A stretch of 64,000 nucleotides of DNA, taken from Flavobacterium sediminilitoris. GTDB lineage: Bacteria > Bacteroidota > Bacteroidia > Flavobacteriales > Flavobacteriaceae. Below the pieces are notes generated by a model. The model saw nothing but the letters and a program-made list of their open reading frames with translations, did not search any database and was not told the DNA's origin. The position numbers were made by a program, and so were the translations under genes. Shown here in pieces: positions 29,611 through 40,900 of this stretch (its first letter is position 1; every line of letters begins with the position of its first letter). The stretch spans positions 186,001-250,000 of the forward strand of contig NZ_CP090145.1 of the NCBI RefSeq assembly GCF_023008245.1, read 5' to 3'.

Positions 29611-29630
29611 GCAACATTGTTGCAAATATA
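29611..29630. promoter_or_regulatory. Dyad operator and -7 box between MerC and Fur-family genes
   Basis: GCAACA-T-TGTTGC (29611-29623) is a perfect 6-1-6 dyad. It abuts CAAATATA (29623-29630), which on the minus strand is TATATTTG, a perfect -7 box for the MerC gene. The dyad lies 22 bp before the regulator start, so a protein bound here could control both genes. The Fur-family neighbour is the obvious candidate. Confidence 0.6.
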
Positions 29631-29644
29631 TAATAAAATTTAAT

Positions 29645-30049
29645 ATGGACGAGAAAAAAATTAAAAGAGAAAGAAGCTCTTCAACAAAACAAAAAATAAT
29701 CGATTTATTGAAGAAAAAAAACGAAGCTTTAACTCATAAAAATTTTCAAGACTATTTTAATAGTCAAATTGATAGAGTAACTATTTACAGAGCTTTAGAT
29801 CGATTAGTTGACGAAGGAAAATTACACAAAATCATAAGTCTTGAAGGTGTAATTCAATATGCTATTTGTAAATCATGTGACCATGAACATGATAAACATG
29901 CTCACAATCATATTCATTTTTCATGCAGAAAGTGTGAAAAAACAATTTGCTTAGACGATGTATCACCTAATATAATATTACCTAAAGGTTTTAAAGCTGA
30001 AGAAAATCAACTTCTAATTTCTGGTATTTGTTCAAATTGTAACAAATAA
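29645..30049 (+). CDS. Fur-family metal-responsive transcriptional regulator (Zur/Fur-like)
   Basis: 134 residues. It has a winged helix (about 10-75) with the recognition helix in DRVTIYRALDRLVDEGKLHK, then the metal-sensing dimerisation domain with His-rich DHEHDKHAHNHIHFSC and two CxxC pairs (CRKC and CSNC), which form the structural zinc site. Which metal is sensed cannot be told; the neighbouring MerC and His-rich permease fit a Zur-like role. It is divergent from the MerC gene over a dyad operator, so autoregulation is likely. Confidence 0.88.
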   Translation: MDEKKIKRERSSSTKQKIIDLLKKKNEALTHKNFQDYFNSQIDRVTIYRALDRLVDEGKLHKIISLEGVIQYAICKSCDHEHDKHAHNHIHFSCRKCEKTICLDDVSPNIILPKGFKAEENQLLISGICSNCNK

Positions 30050-30055
30050 TAAATA

Positions 30056-30514
30056 TTATTTAAAAATACGTTTATCAAAAGGAAAATCTTCTTGATGAAT
30101 TATTTTTATTCTATCAAAATCTTCATGAAAAGGATTTAATAAATAATTAAAATCTCCTTTTACAACAGCAGAAGGCACTTTTATTACAGCACTTTTTTTA
30201 TTTCTAATAAACTCATTCCCTATTTTTTGAGTATCTATTAGTTCTGGAAAGCTATTCCAACCCAAAGGTAATTTCTTTACATCAATTTCTTGTATATATA
30301 AATCATCTGGAATAAAAATAGTCATCATAGCATAACCTGATGGTAATGTTGCTAAAGTTACATGCACAACTACTTCTGCCATAGCCAACGCTCTACTTTG
30401 AGCTGTATAAACCACTTCTATTCCTTTTGAATTCCATCGAGCACCTGTTATAGAAGCTCCTACTCCAGACAATTCAATAGGATATTTTTTATTTGCTAAT
30501 CGAAATACTTCCAT
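30056..30514 (-). CDS. RES-domain toxin of a type II toxin-antitoxin pair
   Basis: 152 residues. The RES-family landmarks are ITGARWNSKG (Arg26, Trp27, Asn28), YTAQSRALAMAEVVVH with the conserved Glu, and the C-terminal LLNPFHEDFDRIK. RES toxins resemble ADP-ribosyltransferases and deplete NAD. The start overlaps the antitoxin stop by one base (TAATG), the usual coupled order antitoxin then toxin. No truncation is seen, so the pair looks intact. Confidence 0.9.
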   Translation of the reverse strand: MEVFRLANKKYPIELSGVGASITGARWNSKGIEVVYTAQSRALAMAEVVVHVTLATLPSGYAMMTIFIPDDLYIQEIDVKKLPLGWNSFPELIDTQKIGNEFIRNKKSAVIKVPSAVVKGDFNYLLNPFHEDFDRIKIIHQEDFPFDKRIFK

Positions 30515-31056
30515 TATACAAATATTCCATATTGAATTTTATTCAATTCGTTCATAACCATTTCTTTACCATAAGAATCTTTTAATAATTCAAAAGGTTG
30601 TAAATTTCCTAAAGCAAAATTTGGAGTATTCAACCAAAGATAGAACTGCTCTTTAGAATCGAACACTTCTTTCCCAAGTGCTGTAACTTCTGCTAATTCA
30701 AGAATTTTTTCAGTAGGAATTGCATCAAAAACAAAATCCTTCTTTGATTTATTTCGTTGTAACGTTCTAATTGAAACACCTAAAAATTGTGCCCAATCTT
30801 CTTCATTAAAAGGAGTTCTTTCTTTTATTAAATCATACAATTCATAAGGCAATCCCCTTCTAATAGAGTGTACTATTAACATTCTATTAGATAGAAATTT
30901 TTTATATGTAATATTTTTATCTACAACTGTTAAATCAGACTCCTTCTCTACTTTAGTAACATACATTCGTACAGCTTTATCAATTTTAACATCTGAATTT
31001 GCAATCAACTTTGGCATAACACTGTCATTTGTCTGTAAATTTACGACAATTGTCAT
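30514..31056 (-). CDS. Xre/MbcA/ParS-type antitoxin (DUF2384)
   Basis: 180 residues. An N-terminal extension precedes an HTH-like region (WAQFLGVSIRTLQRNKSKKD) and the C-terminal MbcA/ParS toxin-binding domain (LGKEVFDSKEQFYLWLNTPN, LLKDSYGKEMVMNELNKIQY). It neutralises the RES toxin encoded immediately downstream, and antitoxins of this class also repress their own promoter. The ending YGIFV places the C-terminus where it would block the toxin pocket in known complexes. Confidence 0.88.
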   Translation of the reverse strand: MTIVVNLQTNDSVMPKLIANSDVKIDKAVRMYVTKVEKESDLTVVDKNITYKKFLSNRMLIVHSIRRGLPYELYDLIKERTPFNEEDWAQFLGVSIRTLQRNKSKKDFVFDAIPTEKILELAEVTALGKEVFDSKEQFYLWLNTPNFALGNLQPFELLKDSYGKEMVMNELNKIQYGIFV

Positions 31057-31091
31057 TTAAAAACAAAAATATAACATTATTTAACAATGTT
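31045..31091 (-). promoter_or_regulatory. Control region of the RES/Xre operon
   Basis: CAAAAATA at 31064-31071 reads TATTTTTG on the minus strand, an exact -7 box 8 bp before the antitoxin start. Palindromes flank it: GACAATTGTC (31045-31054) at the start codon and AACATT-N7-AATGTT (31073-31091) upstream of the box. They are plausible autorepression sites for the Xre antitoxin. Confidence 0.45.
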
Positions 31092-31222
31092 TATTTCAAC
31101 TAATATACAATATTTTTGATATTAAATCTCAATTAAGATTCAACGTAAAAAACAAAAACTAATTATTCTGTATAAGAAATTATATTTACAATAACTACAT
31201 GCTTGAATTAAACAGTATAGCA

Positions 31223-31906
31223 TTAAAAAAGACCCTCATCAACAAAGCTCAAATATCCTTTTTCTGTTATTATAACATGATCTAAAACACGAATATCTAA
31301 ACTTCTACCTGCTTGTTTTAACGTTTTTGTAATTTGTATATCCGCTTCGCTTGCTTGTAGCTTACCTGATGGATGATTATGAGAGAGCACAATTGATGTT
31401 GCATTATACTCTAATGCTTGTTTAAAAATAATACGAGTATCTACGACTGTTCCTGTTATTCCGCCTTTACTTATTTGTGATTTATAAATTACTTTATTCG
31501 AATTATTTAAATATAAAGCCCAAAATTCCTCATGAAATAATTCTCCTATTATAGGTTGCATAATTTCAAAAACAGCTTTACTTGAAGATACTACATCTTG
31601 TTTTTTTATTTCTTCTCCTCTTCTCCTTCTCCCTAATTCTAAGGCAGCAATTATTGAAACAGCTTTTGCTTCTCCAATTCCCTTAAATTGAATTAGCTGT
31701 TGAATGGAAAGTTTTCCAAGAAAATTAAGATTATTATTTGTAGAAGCTAAAATTCGTTGGCATAACTGAACCGCACTTTCATTACGAGAGCCTGAACCTA
31801 TAAGAATAGCTAATAATTCTGAATCTGACAAAACAGATTTCCCTTTAAGAAGTAGTTTTTCACGTGGACGATCATCTTCAGCCCACTGATTAATTGGCGT
31901 ATACAT
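31223..31906 (-). CDS. radC: RadC-family JAB/MPN-domain protein
   Basis: 227 residues. A UPF0758 N-terminal helix-hairpin-helix region (LSDSELLAILIGSGSRNESA, then FKGIGEAKAVSI) is followed by a JAMM metal site HNHPSG...SxxD (LSHNHPSGKLQASEADIQI). The length matches the chromosomal form. Despite its name, no firm DNA-repair role is established for the family. It is monocistronic. Confidence 0.93.
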   Translation of the reverse strand: MYTPINQWAEDDRPREKLLLKGKSVLSDSELLAILIGSGSRNESAVQLCQRILASTNNNLNFLGKLSIQQLIQFKGIGEAKAVSIIAALELGRRRRGEEIKKQDVVSSSKAVFEIMQPIIGELFHEEFWALYLNNSNKVIYKSQISKGGITGTVVDTRIIFKQALEYNATSIVLSHNHPSGKLQASEADIQITKTLKQAGRSLDIRVLDHVIITEKGYLSFVDEGLF

Positions 31907-32019
31907 TAAATATATTTTTGGCGTTTATAAGAACAAATTAAACTAATTTTTCAATAGTTTCAAAATAAATGTTATATAATTTATTATTATATTTATCGCT
32001 CATTACAAAACAAAATCAA

Positions 32020-32673
32020 ATGAAATATACTACAATATTAATCATGTCTATTTTTAGTTATTTTGGGTGTCAAAAAAACGCTTCTAAAGATAAAGGAGAG
32101 GTTATTGTAGAAAAAAAGGAAATCAATCTAACTCTATCACCTCAAAATCCTAAGACTTTTGAAGAAAAGTTATCAAATTCGGCAATATCTATTATTGACC
32201 CTGAAGTAATATACACTCCAAATTATGTAAGTATAAAGTATCCAAACGGAGATGTTCCTGCAAAAACAGGAGTTTGTACTGACGTAATAATTAGAGCATA
32301 TCGAAAGTTAAATATTGATTTGCAAAAAGAAGTACATGAAGATATGAAAATTAATTTTTCACACTATCCTAAAACTTGGGGATTAAAAACCACAGACAAG
32401 AATATAGACCACAGACGCGTTCCAAATCTTGAAACTTTTTTCACCAGAAAAGGTAAAAAATTAGCTGTTACACAAAATCCTGCTGATTATAAAACAGGAG
32501 AAATAGTAACTTGGATGATAAATGGAAAGCTACCTCATATAGGTATAATTACACATCTAAAATCTAAAGATGGTAAACGACCGTTGATTGTACACAATGT
32601 TGGCGGTGGACAAGTTTTAGAAGACTGCTTATTTAGTTATAAAATTGTAGGCCATTTTAGTTATACAAGATGA
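32020..32673 (+). CDS. DUF1287-family lipoprotein
   Basis: 217 residues from the Met at 32020; an upstream in-frame Met at 31969 would put extra residues before a good signal peptide. The lipobox is FGC with Cys17. The DUF1287 core is visible as GVCTDVIIRAYRKLNIDLQK, NIDHRRVPNLETFF and LPHIGIITHLKSKDGK, with Cys and His placed as in the NlpC/P60-like papain fold to which the family is related. A peptidoglycan or amide substrate is possible but unproven. Confidence 0.85.
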   Translation: MKYTTILIMSIFSYFGCQKNASKDKGEVIVEKKEINLTLSPQNPKTFEEKLSNSAISIIDPEVIYTPNYVSIKYPNGDVPAKTGVCTDVIIRAYRKLNIDLQKEVHEDMKINFSHYPKTWGLKTTDKNIDHRRVPNLETFFTRKGKKLAVTQNPADYKTGEIVTWMINGKLPHIGIITHLKSKDGKRPLIVHNVGGGQVLEDCLFSYKIVGHFSYTR

Positions 32674-32698
32674 TAATTCAAACCCAAACACCTATAGC

Positions 32699-34054
32699 TT
32701 AATTCATTAACTCTTTCACCTCATCAAAATTCAAACCTCCATAATTTCCTGAACTCATCAAAAGCAATGTCGAATTACTAAAATTTTGTTTAAACAGAAA
32801 TTCTTTAAATTCGGTTGGGTTAGTATAAATAATCAAATTATTTCGTTTAAAAGACTTCTCAATTTGATCATAAGTTACTTCTTCAAGTTGCTTTATTTTT
32901 ACAGCATCAGGAGAATAAAATACTACTGCAATATCCGCACTATCTAATGCTCCTTCATATTCTTTTAAAAATTCCGCATTCAAGCTACTATATGTATGTA
33001 ATTCTAAACAAGCTATCAATTTCCTATCGGGATATTGATCTTTTACAGCTTTAGTTGTTGCAGAAACTTTACTAGGCGAATGAGCAAAATCTTTATAAGC
33101 CACTTTATCTATACCTTCTGCTATTTTCTCTAATCGTTTACTAGCTCCTTTAAAGCTTGAAATAGCTTCATAAAATTCAGCTTCATCAACTCCCATACAT
33201 TGACAAATCCATTTTGCACCTGCCAAATTATTTAGATTATGTGCTCCAAAAACTTCGATAGGCATTGATCCTTCTGGAGTATCTAATAAAGTAATTCCAT
33301 TTTCAACCGAATAACTAGGAGTTTGATATGGAATTTTACGAATAGGATTTTCCGTTTCTTCTGCTACTTCTTTTACAGCTTCATCTTCTTCATTATAAAT
33401 TAAAATACCACCTCTAGTAATCTGATTCGCAAAAATCTTAAATTGATCTACATAATTTTCAAACGTCGGAAACACATTAATATGATCCCAAGCAATTCCT
33501 GAAAGCAATGCAATATTAGGCTGATATAAATGAAATTTAGGTCTTCTATCCATTGGTGAAGATAAGTATTCATCTCCTTCTAAAACAATAAAATCATTAT
33601 CTTCTGTAAGATGAACCATTGTATCAAACCCTTCTAACTGAGCTCCTACCATATAATCTACTTCCACATCATGATAATGCATTACATGCAAAATCATTGA
33701 GGTAATTGTCGTTTTTCCGTGAGAACCACCTATAACAACCCTTGTTTTATTCTTAGATTGTTCATACAAAAATTCAGGATAAGAATATATTTTCAATCCT
33801 AATTCTTGTGCTTTTAATAGCTCTGGATTATCAGATTTCGCATGCATTCCTAAGATAATTGCTTCAATATCTGAAGTAATTTTATCAAGAAACCAACCCA
33901 TTTCAATTGGCAATAATCCTTTTTTATCTAATCTAGATTTTGATGGTTCAAAAATAGCATCATCGCTACCTGTAATTTTATATCCTTTATTATGTAACGC
34001 TAATGCTAAATTATGCATTGCTGCACCTCCAATTGCTATGAAATGTGTTCTCAT
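32699..34054 (-). CDS. mpl: UDP-N-acetylmuramate:L-Ala-gamma-D-Glu-meso-DAP ligase
   Basis: 451 residues of the Mur ligase fold: N-terminal Rossmann HFIAIGGAAMHNLALALH, ATP loop GSHGKTT (110-116), central domain EGDEYLSSPMDRRPKFHLY and a C-terminal domain with YKDFAHSPSKVSATT. The EGDEYL and DFAHSP motifs separate Mpl from MurC. It reattaches recycled tripeptide to UDP-MurNAc. It lies 57 bp after a TPR-protein gene on the same strand. Confidence 0.94.
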   Translation of the reverse strand: MRTHFIAIGGAAMHNLALALHNKGYKITGSDDAIFEPSKSRLDKKGLLPIEMGWFLDKITSDIEAIILGMHAKSDNPELLKAQELGLKIYSYPEFLYEQSKNKTRVVIGGSHGKTTITSMILHVMHYHDVEVDYMVGAQLEGFDTMVHLTEDNDFIVLEGDEYLSSPMDRRPKFHLYQPNIALLSGIAWDHINVFPTFENYVDQFKIFANQITRGGILIYNEEDEAVKEVAEETENPIRKIPYQTPSYSVENGITLLDTPEGSMPIEVFGAHNLNNLAGAKWICQCMGVDEAEFYEAISSFKGASKRLEKIAEGIDKVAYKDFAHSPSKVSATTKAVKDQYPDRKLIACLELHTYSSLNAEFLKEYEGALDSADIAVVFYSPDAVKIKQLEEVTYDQIEKSFKRNNLIIYTNPTEFKEFLFKQNFSNSTLLLMSSGNYGGLNFDEVKELMN

Positions 34055-34111
34055 TATTATTGTTTAGAAGTTTAAAAAAAATATTTTATAATGATTTTAA
34101 ACTATAGTAAA

Positions 34112-34798
34112 TTATTTATTGTATTTATCTGATTCAATCTGAGCTTCATTTGCTTTTTTAGGAAGCTTCATTTTTGTGTACAAATTAATCAATCTTTGAT
34201 ATGCCGTTTTAGAATGAGTTAAATTTACACCTTGTAAATAATATTTTTCTGCGGAATTATATCTTTTAAAATATTCGTCGATATGTCCTTTTGCCATAAC
34301 CCCATCAATTTTAGAAATCGCCATCAACTCATCTGCATACTTTTGTGATTTTTTTTCACTTCCTCCAATTATTGCAGGTAATTCAAGATACAAAATCAAT
34401 AAAGCCCATCTTGTATCTGTATGTTTTAAATCTAATTTTGCAGCCAATTTAAAAGAAGCTTCAATATCATCAATCATTCCAAGCGCTTTAAACTTATTAC
34501 TTTCTCTCGCTTTCATTCCCATTGCTCCTCCAAACTTATAATGATAGTTTGCATTTTGAGGAAACTTTTCCTTTAAAAATTTATATTTTTCAATTGCAGT
34601 GTCCCATTTTTTATAATAGCCCGCAATATCACCAGTATATTCTATTGCTTTATAATCATTAGGATTTGTTTTCAAATGAGCTTCAAAATAAACTTTAGCC
34701 TCATCATATTTTTTTTGATTATACAGTTTTTCTCCTTTATTAAAATTATTCTGTGAGAAAACAAAAAGTGGTAAAAAAAACAAAATGAATTTGTACAT
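34112..34798 (-). CDS. Exported TPR-repeat protein
   Basis: 228 residues with a signal peptide (MYKFILFFLPLFVFSQ). At least three helical TPR-type repeats are visible: FNKGEKLYNQKKYDEAKVYF, KAIEYTGDIAGYYKKWDTAI and a C-terminal HSKTAYQRLINLYTKMKLPK. It is probably a periplasmic protein-protein interaction scaffold; no specific function can be assigned. mpl follows on the same strand. Confidence 0.82.
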   Translation of the reverse strand: MYKFILFFLPLFVFSQNNFNKGEKLYNQKKYDEAKVYFEAHLKTNPNDYKAIEYTGDIAGYYKKWDTAIEKYKFLKEKFPQNANYHYKFGGAMGMKARESNKFKALGMIDDIEASFKLAAKLDLKHTDTRWALLILYLELPAIIGGSEKKSQKYADELMAISKIDGVMAKGHIDEYFKRYNSAEKYYLQGVNLTHSKTAYQRLINLYTKMKLPKKANEAQIESDKYNK

Positions 34799-34939
34799 AG
34801 CCGCAATTTTTATTCAAAATTAAGAAAATACAATGATTTATCCTTAAGTAAAAAAATATTTATCTTAGTCGAAGATTTTTTCACAAAACAATCCAACCTT
34901 TTCACTCTTTTTATACTCTATACTAGAAAAACATATTCC

Positions 34940-37900
34940 ATGAAAAATTATTTCATCTTTTTATTCTCCTTAATTTGCACTTCATTATTTTCTCAATCAA
35001 ATTATGATAATGAATGGCAAGAAGTCTATCAACACGAACTCGATGGAAAAACTCGTTCTGCATTTCAAGTTGTGGAAAATATCTATAAAAAAGCAAAACG
35101 TAAAAAAGATAAAATTCAAATTATAAAAACTTTTTTTTATACTTCAAAATTTACACAAGCGCTTGAAGAAGATGCACAATCTAAAATAATTACAAATCTA
35201 AATAATGAAATTAGAGAAGCTGATGAAACTACAAAAGCTATCTTAAATTGTATCTACGCCTCAATATTGGAGGATTATTATAAGCAAAATAGTTACACTA
35301 AAATTAAAAACAGAACCAAAATAGAAAATGAAAACGAAACCAATTTTCTTCTTTGGACTTCAACGAAATTTGAAAGTGAAATTGAAAAAGCCTATGAAAA
35401 CACTCTACAAAACAGAATCATTTTACAACAACAAAATATAATAGAATTTAAAGACATTTTTACTATTTCTCCAGATATTAATGCTAAAAATTATACCTTA
35501 TATGATTATCTATGGAACGAATTATTTACTTACAGAAAAAACAATAAAAACAACTGGGAAATAAATAGAACAAATAAAAACAATACTTTCATTGAAAAGC
35601 TATACGCTAATCCTTCAACATTCACAAGTGCCTCAACTGACATTGTTTATAATATAAACTTCAAAAAAACTATTGCTTTACTTCAACAATATGAAGCTTA
35701 TTATAGTAAAAATGATATAGACAAATTAGACAGAGCCTATTCAAACAGACTAAATTATATACATTCTATTTTCAAAAACAATATACTTTACATAAAAGAA
35801 TTAAAATCGCTCGAAGAAACCACAAAAGACAAGTATCTACAACAACAATTAAGAGTTGATCGAGCCAAATATTTTAATTCTATTACCAATAAAAATTCAG
35901 GAAAAAATTACTATAATGAAGTATTAGTAATTTGTGATTCAGTTTTAAAATCTAGAGTAAACAATAATGCTTTGGCTGAAGCCGAAACCTTAAAAAACAA
36001 CATATTAAGGAAAATATTAAATATTCAAATTAAAAATACGCTTTACGAAAATGAAAATACCAGAGCTTTTGTCACATATAAAAATATCGACACATTAACT
36101 ATTCATTATTTCAAAATTCCGAAAAGCTTTGATGCATTCAAAAATACAAAAAAAGCAGATTCTATTTTTCGAGATTTTATTGATAAAAATAAAGCTGTAA
36201 AAACTTACACACGAATACTTTCAAATAAAAAAGATTACTTTACATATACTACCGAAATACTTTTGGAAAAAATCCCATTAGGTGATTATATATTAGTCTT
36301 TCAACCTAACAATCAAAAACTAATTAAAGACAATTATGAATACCAAACAATAACAGTTTCAAATATTGCTTTCATAAAAGACAGTGATGATAAATACGAT
36401 TATTTCTATGCTTCGGATAGAAAAACAGGAAAACCACTTCAAAATATAATTATTAGAAATAATGAAGAAACTAAACTAACTGATGCTCTAGGAAAAGTAG
36501 GTTTTAAGAAAAATAAATATGTAAAAGAAACCTCTAAAAACCCTAATTCAGACATTTATTTTATTCATAAAAAAGACACTTTAGTTAGCAATTACAACAA
36601 AGGTTGGTTTTATAAAAAAGATAAAGAAGATTTTGAATACGAAGATTTTGAAGCCAAAGCCAAAGTTTATTTTGATAGAGCTATATATCGACCAGGTCAA
36701 AAAGTCTATTATAAAGGAATTATTATTCAAAATATAAATGGAGAAAAAAGTATTGTTCCTCATTTAACTGTCTCAGTATTGATTGAAGATGCCAATTCAA
36801 ACACCTTGAAAGAATATGAAGTACAAACCAACGAATTTGGTTCTTTCACTGGAGAATTCAATCTTCCAAAGAACATTTTAACAGGTCAATTTTCAGTTAC
36901 AATTAATGAACCAGATAACTATGAAAATGATAAAAAATATTATGATGAAAAAGAAGACGAACATCAATTTTGGGATAGTGTAGATTTTGATTATGACAAT
37001 GAATTCAATTTCCAAGTAGAAGAATATAAACGTCCAACATTTGAAGTCTCTTTTGAAACTATAAAGGAAAATTATACTTTAAGTGATACTTTAAAAATCA
37101 TTGGAAATGCCAAAACTTTAGCTGGAAGTAATCTTACCAATGCTACAGTAAACTATACAATTATTAAAAGGATTTATACCAATAAATATATCGAAAACCT
37201 AGAAAGAGAAGACATAACCGATACCTTTAAAACGGATTCAAAAGGGAATTTTACTATTAGTATAACCGCAAATGACAGTTTAGTTGAAAATAAAGATATT
37301 AGAGAAATAAATTACACTATTGAGGCAGAAGTTATCGATTTAAATGGAGAAACTAGAACCGCTTCTAAATATATAAAAGTTGGAAATCAAACTCTAAAAT
37401 TAAGTGTTTTTACAAATCCAACCTTATATAAAGAAGAAGAAGACCATCTTACTATCACTACTACTACATTAAATGATTATCCTATCGATGCAAAAGGTAA
37501 AATAGAAATTTATTATATAAAGAAAAAACAATTTCTAAAACCAAGATTATTTTCAATTCCAGAAATTCAAAGCATAGTTGAAAAAGATTTTAGAAAGTTA
37601 TTTCCAAATGAGCCTTTTGATATAAACGACTCTAAAATAAATGAAATACTTATAAAAACGATTTCTTTCGACACAAAAAATGAAAAAACAGTTCTGTTAG
37701 ATTTTTTAAAAAAATTAGAAAAGGGAAATTATAAATTAATTGCCAAAGCATTTGACAGTAAAAACAATCAAATTGAAGGTACACATTCATTTGAACTAAA
37801 ATCGAGAAAAGAAATTTTTGAAAAATCGGTTTTATTTACTTTGAAAGATATTACAGATATTCAAAGTGATCACTTTGAATTTGAATTTCAATCAGTTATT

Positions 37901-40900
37901 CCAGATTTGAATATTTTTTCAAGGTTTTACATTGGTAAAGAACTGGATAAAGAATTTGTTGTACAACTTACAAAAGGAATTGGAAAGCTTAAAATTAAAA
38001 AACAGGCTTCATCAAAAGAAAACCTTTATTTTCATTTTTCAACTCGTTATGACAACGAAACTTTTGATAGAAATTATGAAATTTCAAAAGAAGAAATAGC
38101 TAAAAAATTAGAATTTGAGATTCTTAGTCTTCGAAATAAAATTGAACCAGGAAGTAATGAAAGTTGGTCGTTTAAAATACTCAATCAAGAACTAGAAACA
38201 GAAATTTTAGCGAGTATGTATGATAGTTCACTTGACCAGTTTACTCAAAAAGAATGGGATACAAAATTAAATTTCCGAAATAATTATTCTAGTCCAAATT
38301 ATCCTCGTAAATATGAAGATAAATTCAAATACATCTATTTTAATAAGTTTGACCAAAGCACAAAATATTATAATTATTATATAAAAAACCCAAAGTTAAA
38401 TACTTTTGGTTTCAATTTTAGCGATTCCTACAGTAAATATGCTCAAGAAAAGTACTTAAAAACAATTGCACAAATAGCAGAAGTTCCTAAAAATGCAAAA
38501 ACAGTGATAGGAACAATTTCAGACAATTTAGGTCCTTTAGCTGGAGCAACTATAACTGTTCAAGGAACAAAAAGAGGAACAACTACTGATTTTGATGGTA
38601 ACTTTACCATACAAGCAGAAACAAATGAAATTTTAACTATTTCTTATATAGGCCTGATTGACACTTATTACACTGTAAAAGGTAAAAATGACACTATCTA
38701 TATTACATTACAAGAAGACACAAATGCTTTACAAGAAGTTGTTGTTCTTGGTTATGGAGTATCGAGAGAAAAAAAATCTCTAAACTACTCTACAACTACA
38801 ATTAGACATGACACAATAGACGATAATTCTTTATTCATAAATTACTTAAATGGTTATGCTACAGGTCTTGAAATTAAAGGATCACCAGGAGCAAATCTAT
38901 CAATAAAAATTAGAGATACTAATTCTATTTCAGGTAATAATGAAGCCTTAATAATAGTAGATGGTGTTCCAATGAGTACAGAAGATTTTGCTAAATTTAA
39001 AGGTAGTGAAATTAAAAGCTATACCATTTTAAAAGATGCTTCTGCAACCGTTTTATATGGTTCAAGAGCTTCTGGTGGTGCTATCATTATCACTACAAAA
39101 CAAGCTTTAAAAGAAATGACCCAAGTAAAAACAAGAACTAACTTTAATGAAACGGCTTTCTTTTTTCCGCAATTACAAACAAATAAAGAAGGTAAAATAA
39201 ATTTCAGTTTCACTTCTCCAGAATCTTTAACAAGATGGAAATTGCGTTTGTTAGGTCATAATAAAAAATTTGAAACAGGTTATTTCCAAAGTGATATCGT
39301 TTCTCAAAAAAACATTATGGTCATGCCAAATTTACCTCGCTTTGTAAGAGAAAAAGATACGATTACTATTACTACAAAAGTGGCAAATATGACTAATGAA
39401 ACCAAAACAGGTATTGCTATGCTACTATTATTTGATGCTACTAATGAAAAAGCAATTGATAGTATTTCTTTAAATTTAAACAATAGAAAAGATTTTATTT
39501 GCAAACCAAAAGAAAGTGTTTCGGTTTCATGGACAATTACCATTCCTGAAAACTTACAAGGTTTGCAATATAAAATTGTAGCCAAATCAGGTGCTTTTTC
39601 AGATGGTGAAGAAAACATTTTACCCGTTTTAAGTAACAAAATTTTGATTACGGAAAGTATTCCGCTTTGGGTGAGAGAAAACAGTAAGAAAGAATATGTA
39701 TTCGAAAATCTAAAAAATAACACTTTGCCTACTTTACAAAATCATAGTTTCACATTAGAATACACTACAAACCCTATTTGGTTTGCGATTGAATCCTTAC
39801 CTTATTTAATGGAATTTGAGCATGAATGTGCTGAACAAACTTTTTCTCGTTATTATGCAAACACGCTTGCCTTAGAAATAATCAATAAAAACCCTAAGAT
39901 TGCTGATTTATTTGAATCCTATAGAACAGAAAAAAAACAAAAAAACAAATTAGAAATTAATGAAGAATTAAAATCAATTTTATTAGCCGAAACACCTTGG
40001 TTTTTCGATTCTGAAGAGGAAATTGAAAAGAACAAACAACTGGCTTATCTATTTGATTTGACAACGTTAAAAAACAAACAAGAGCAAACTTTAGAAAAAC
40101 TAGAAACTAAACAATTACCTTCTGGTGGTTTTCCTTGGTTTGATGGTGGAGAGGAAAACTCATTCATTACACAACATATCCTTTCTGGAATAGGTCATTT
40201 AAACAAATTAATCCCAAATGCAGAAACAACCTATAAAAATATAGTTTCAAAAAGTATTCCTTATTTAGATAACCATTTCATTACAAAATATGAGAAAAAT
40301 AAAAAACTATTCACAAACTATTCACATACAGATATTCATTTTCTATATGCAAGAAGTTTCTTCATTGATCAATATTCTGTATCTAAAAAACTAGATTCAA
40401 TAATACAATTGCAATTAAGAGAAGTTAAAAAAAATTGGCTTACCTATTCTTTATATCAAAAAGGACAATTAGCTTTAATTTTCAATCGATTTGGTGATGT
40501 TAATATATCTAAAAAGATAATAACGCATTTAAAAGAAACTGCATCTTTAAATGAAGATTTAGGCATGTATTGGGTAGAGAATAAAAACAGTTGGCATTGG
40601 CATCAATCATCCGTTGAAACACAAGCTTTACTGATTGAGGCATTTAATGAAGTAGCCAACGACATTACATCTGTTGATTTAATGAAAGTATGGTTATTAA
40701 AAAACAAACAGAACAAAAATTGGTCCACAACTAAAGCAACTACTGAAGCTATTTATGCTATTTTATTACAAGGTAAAAATTGGACAACCATAGAAGACAA
40801 AACCAAGTTTAAAATTGGCAATGAAAAAACCTTAAATCAAAAATTATCTAAGAAAGAAAAAGAAGCTACAACTGGCTACATTAAGATTAACTGGAAAGCT

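Noticed and set aside
30044..30063. AT-only palindrome AAATAATAAATATTATTT as a terminator between the Fur-family gene and the RES gene
   Set aside because: It contains no G-C pairs and has no T run, so it would form a very weak stem.
38504..39100. Assembly error or chimera joining SusC to the A2M gene
   Set aside because: The frame is open on both sides, A2M domains flank the insert in the right order, and the insert differs from the local SusC at most positions.
39304..39723. A 139-codon frame on the minus strand inside the A2M gene
   Set aside because: The A2M frame is continuous with recognisable domains here, and the antisense frame has no domain or promoter.
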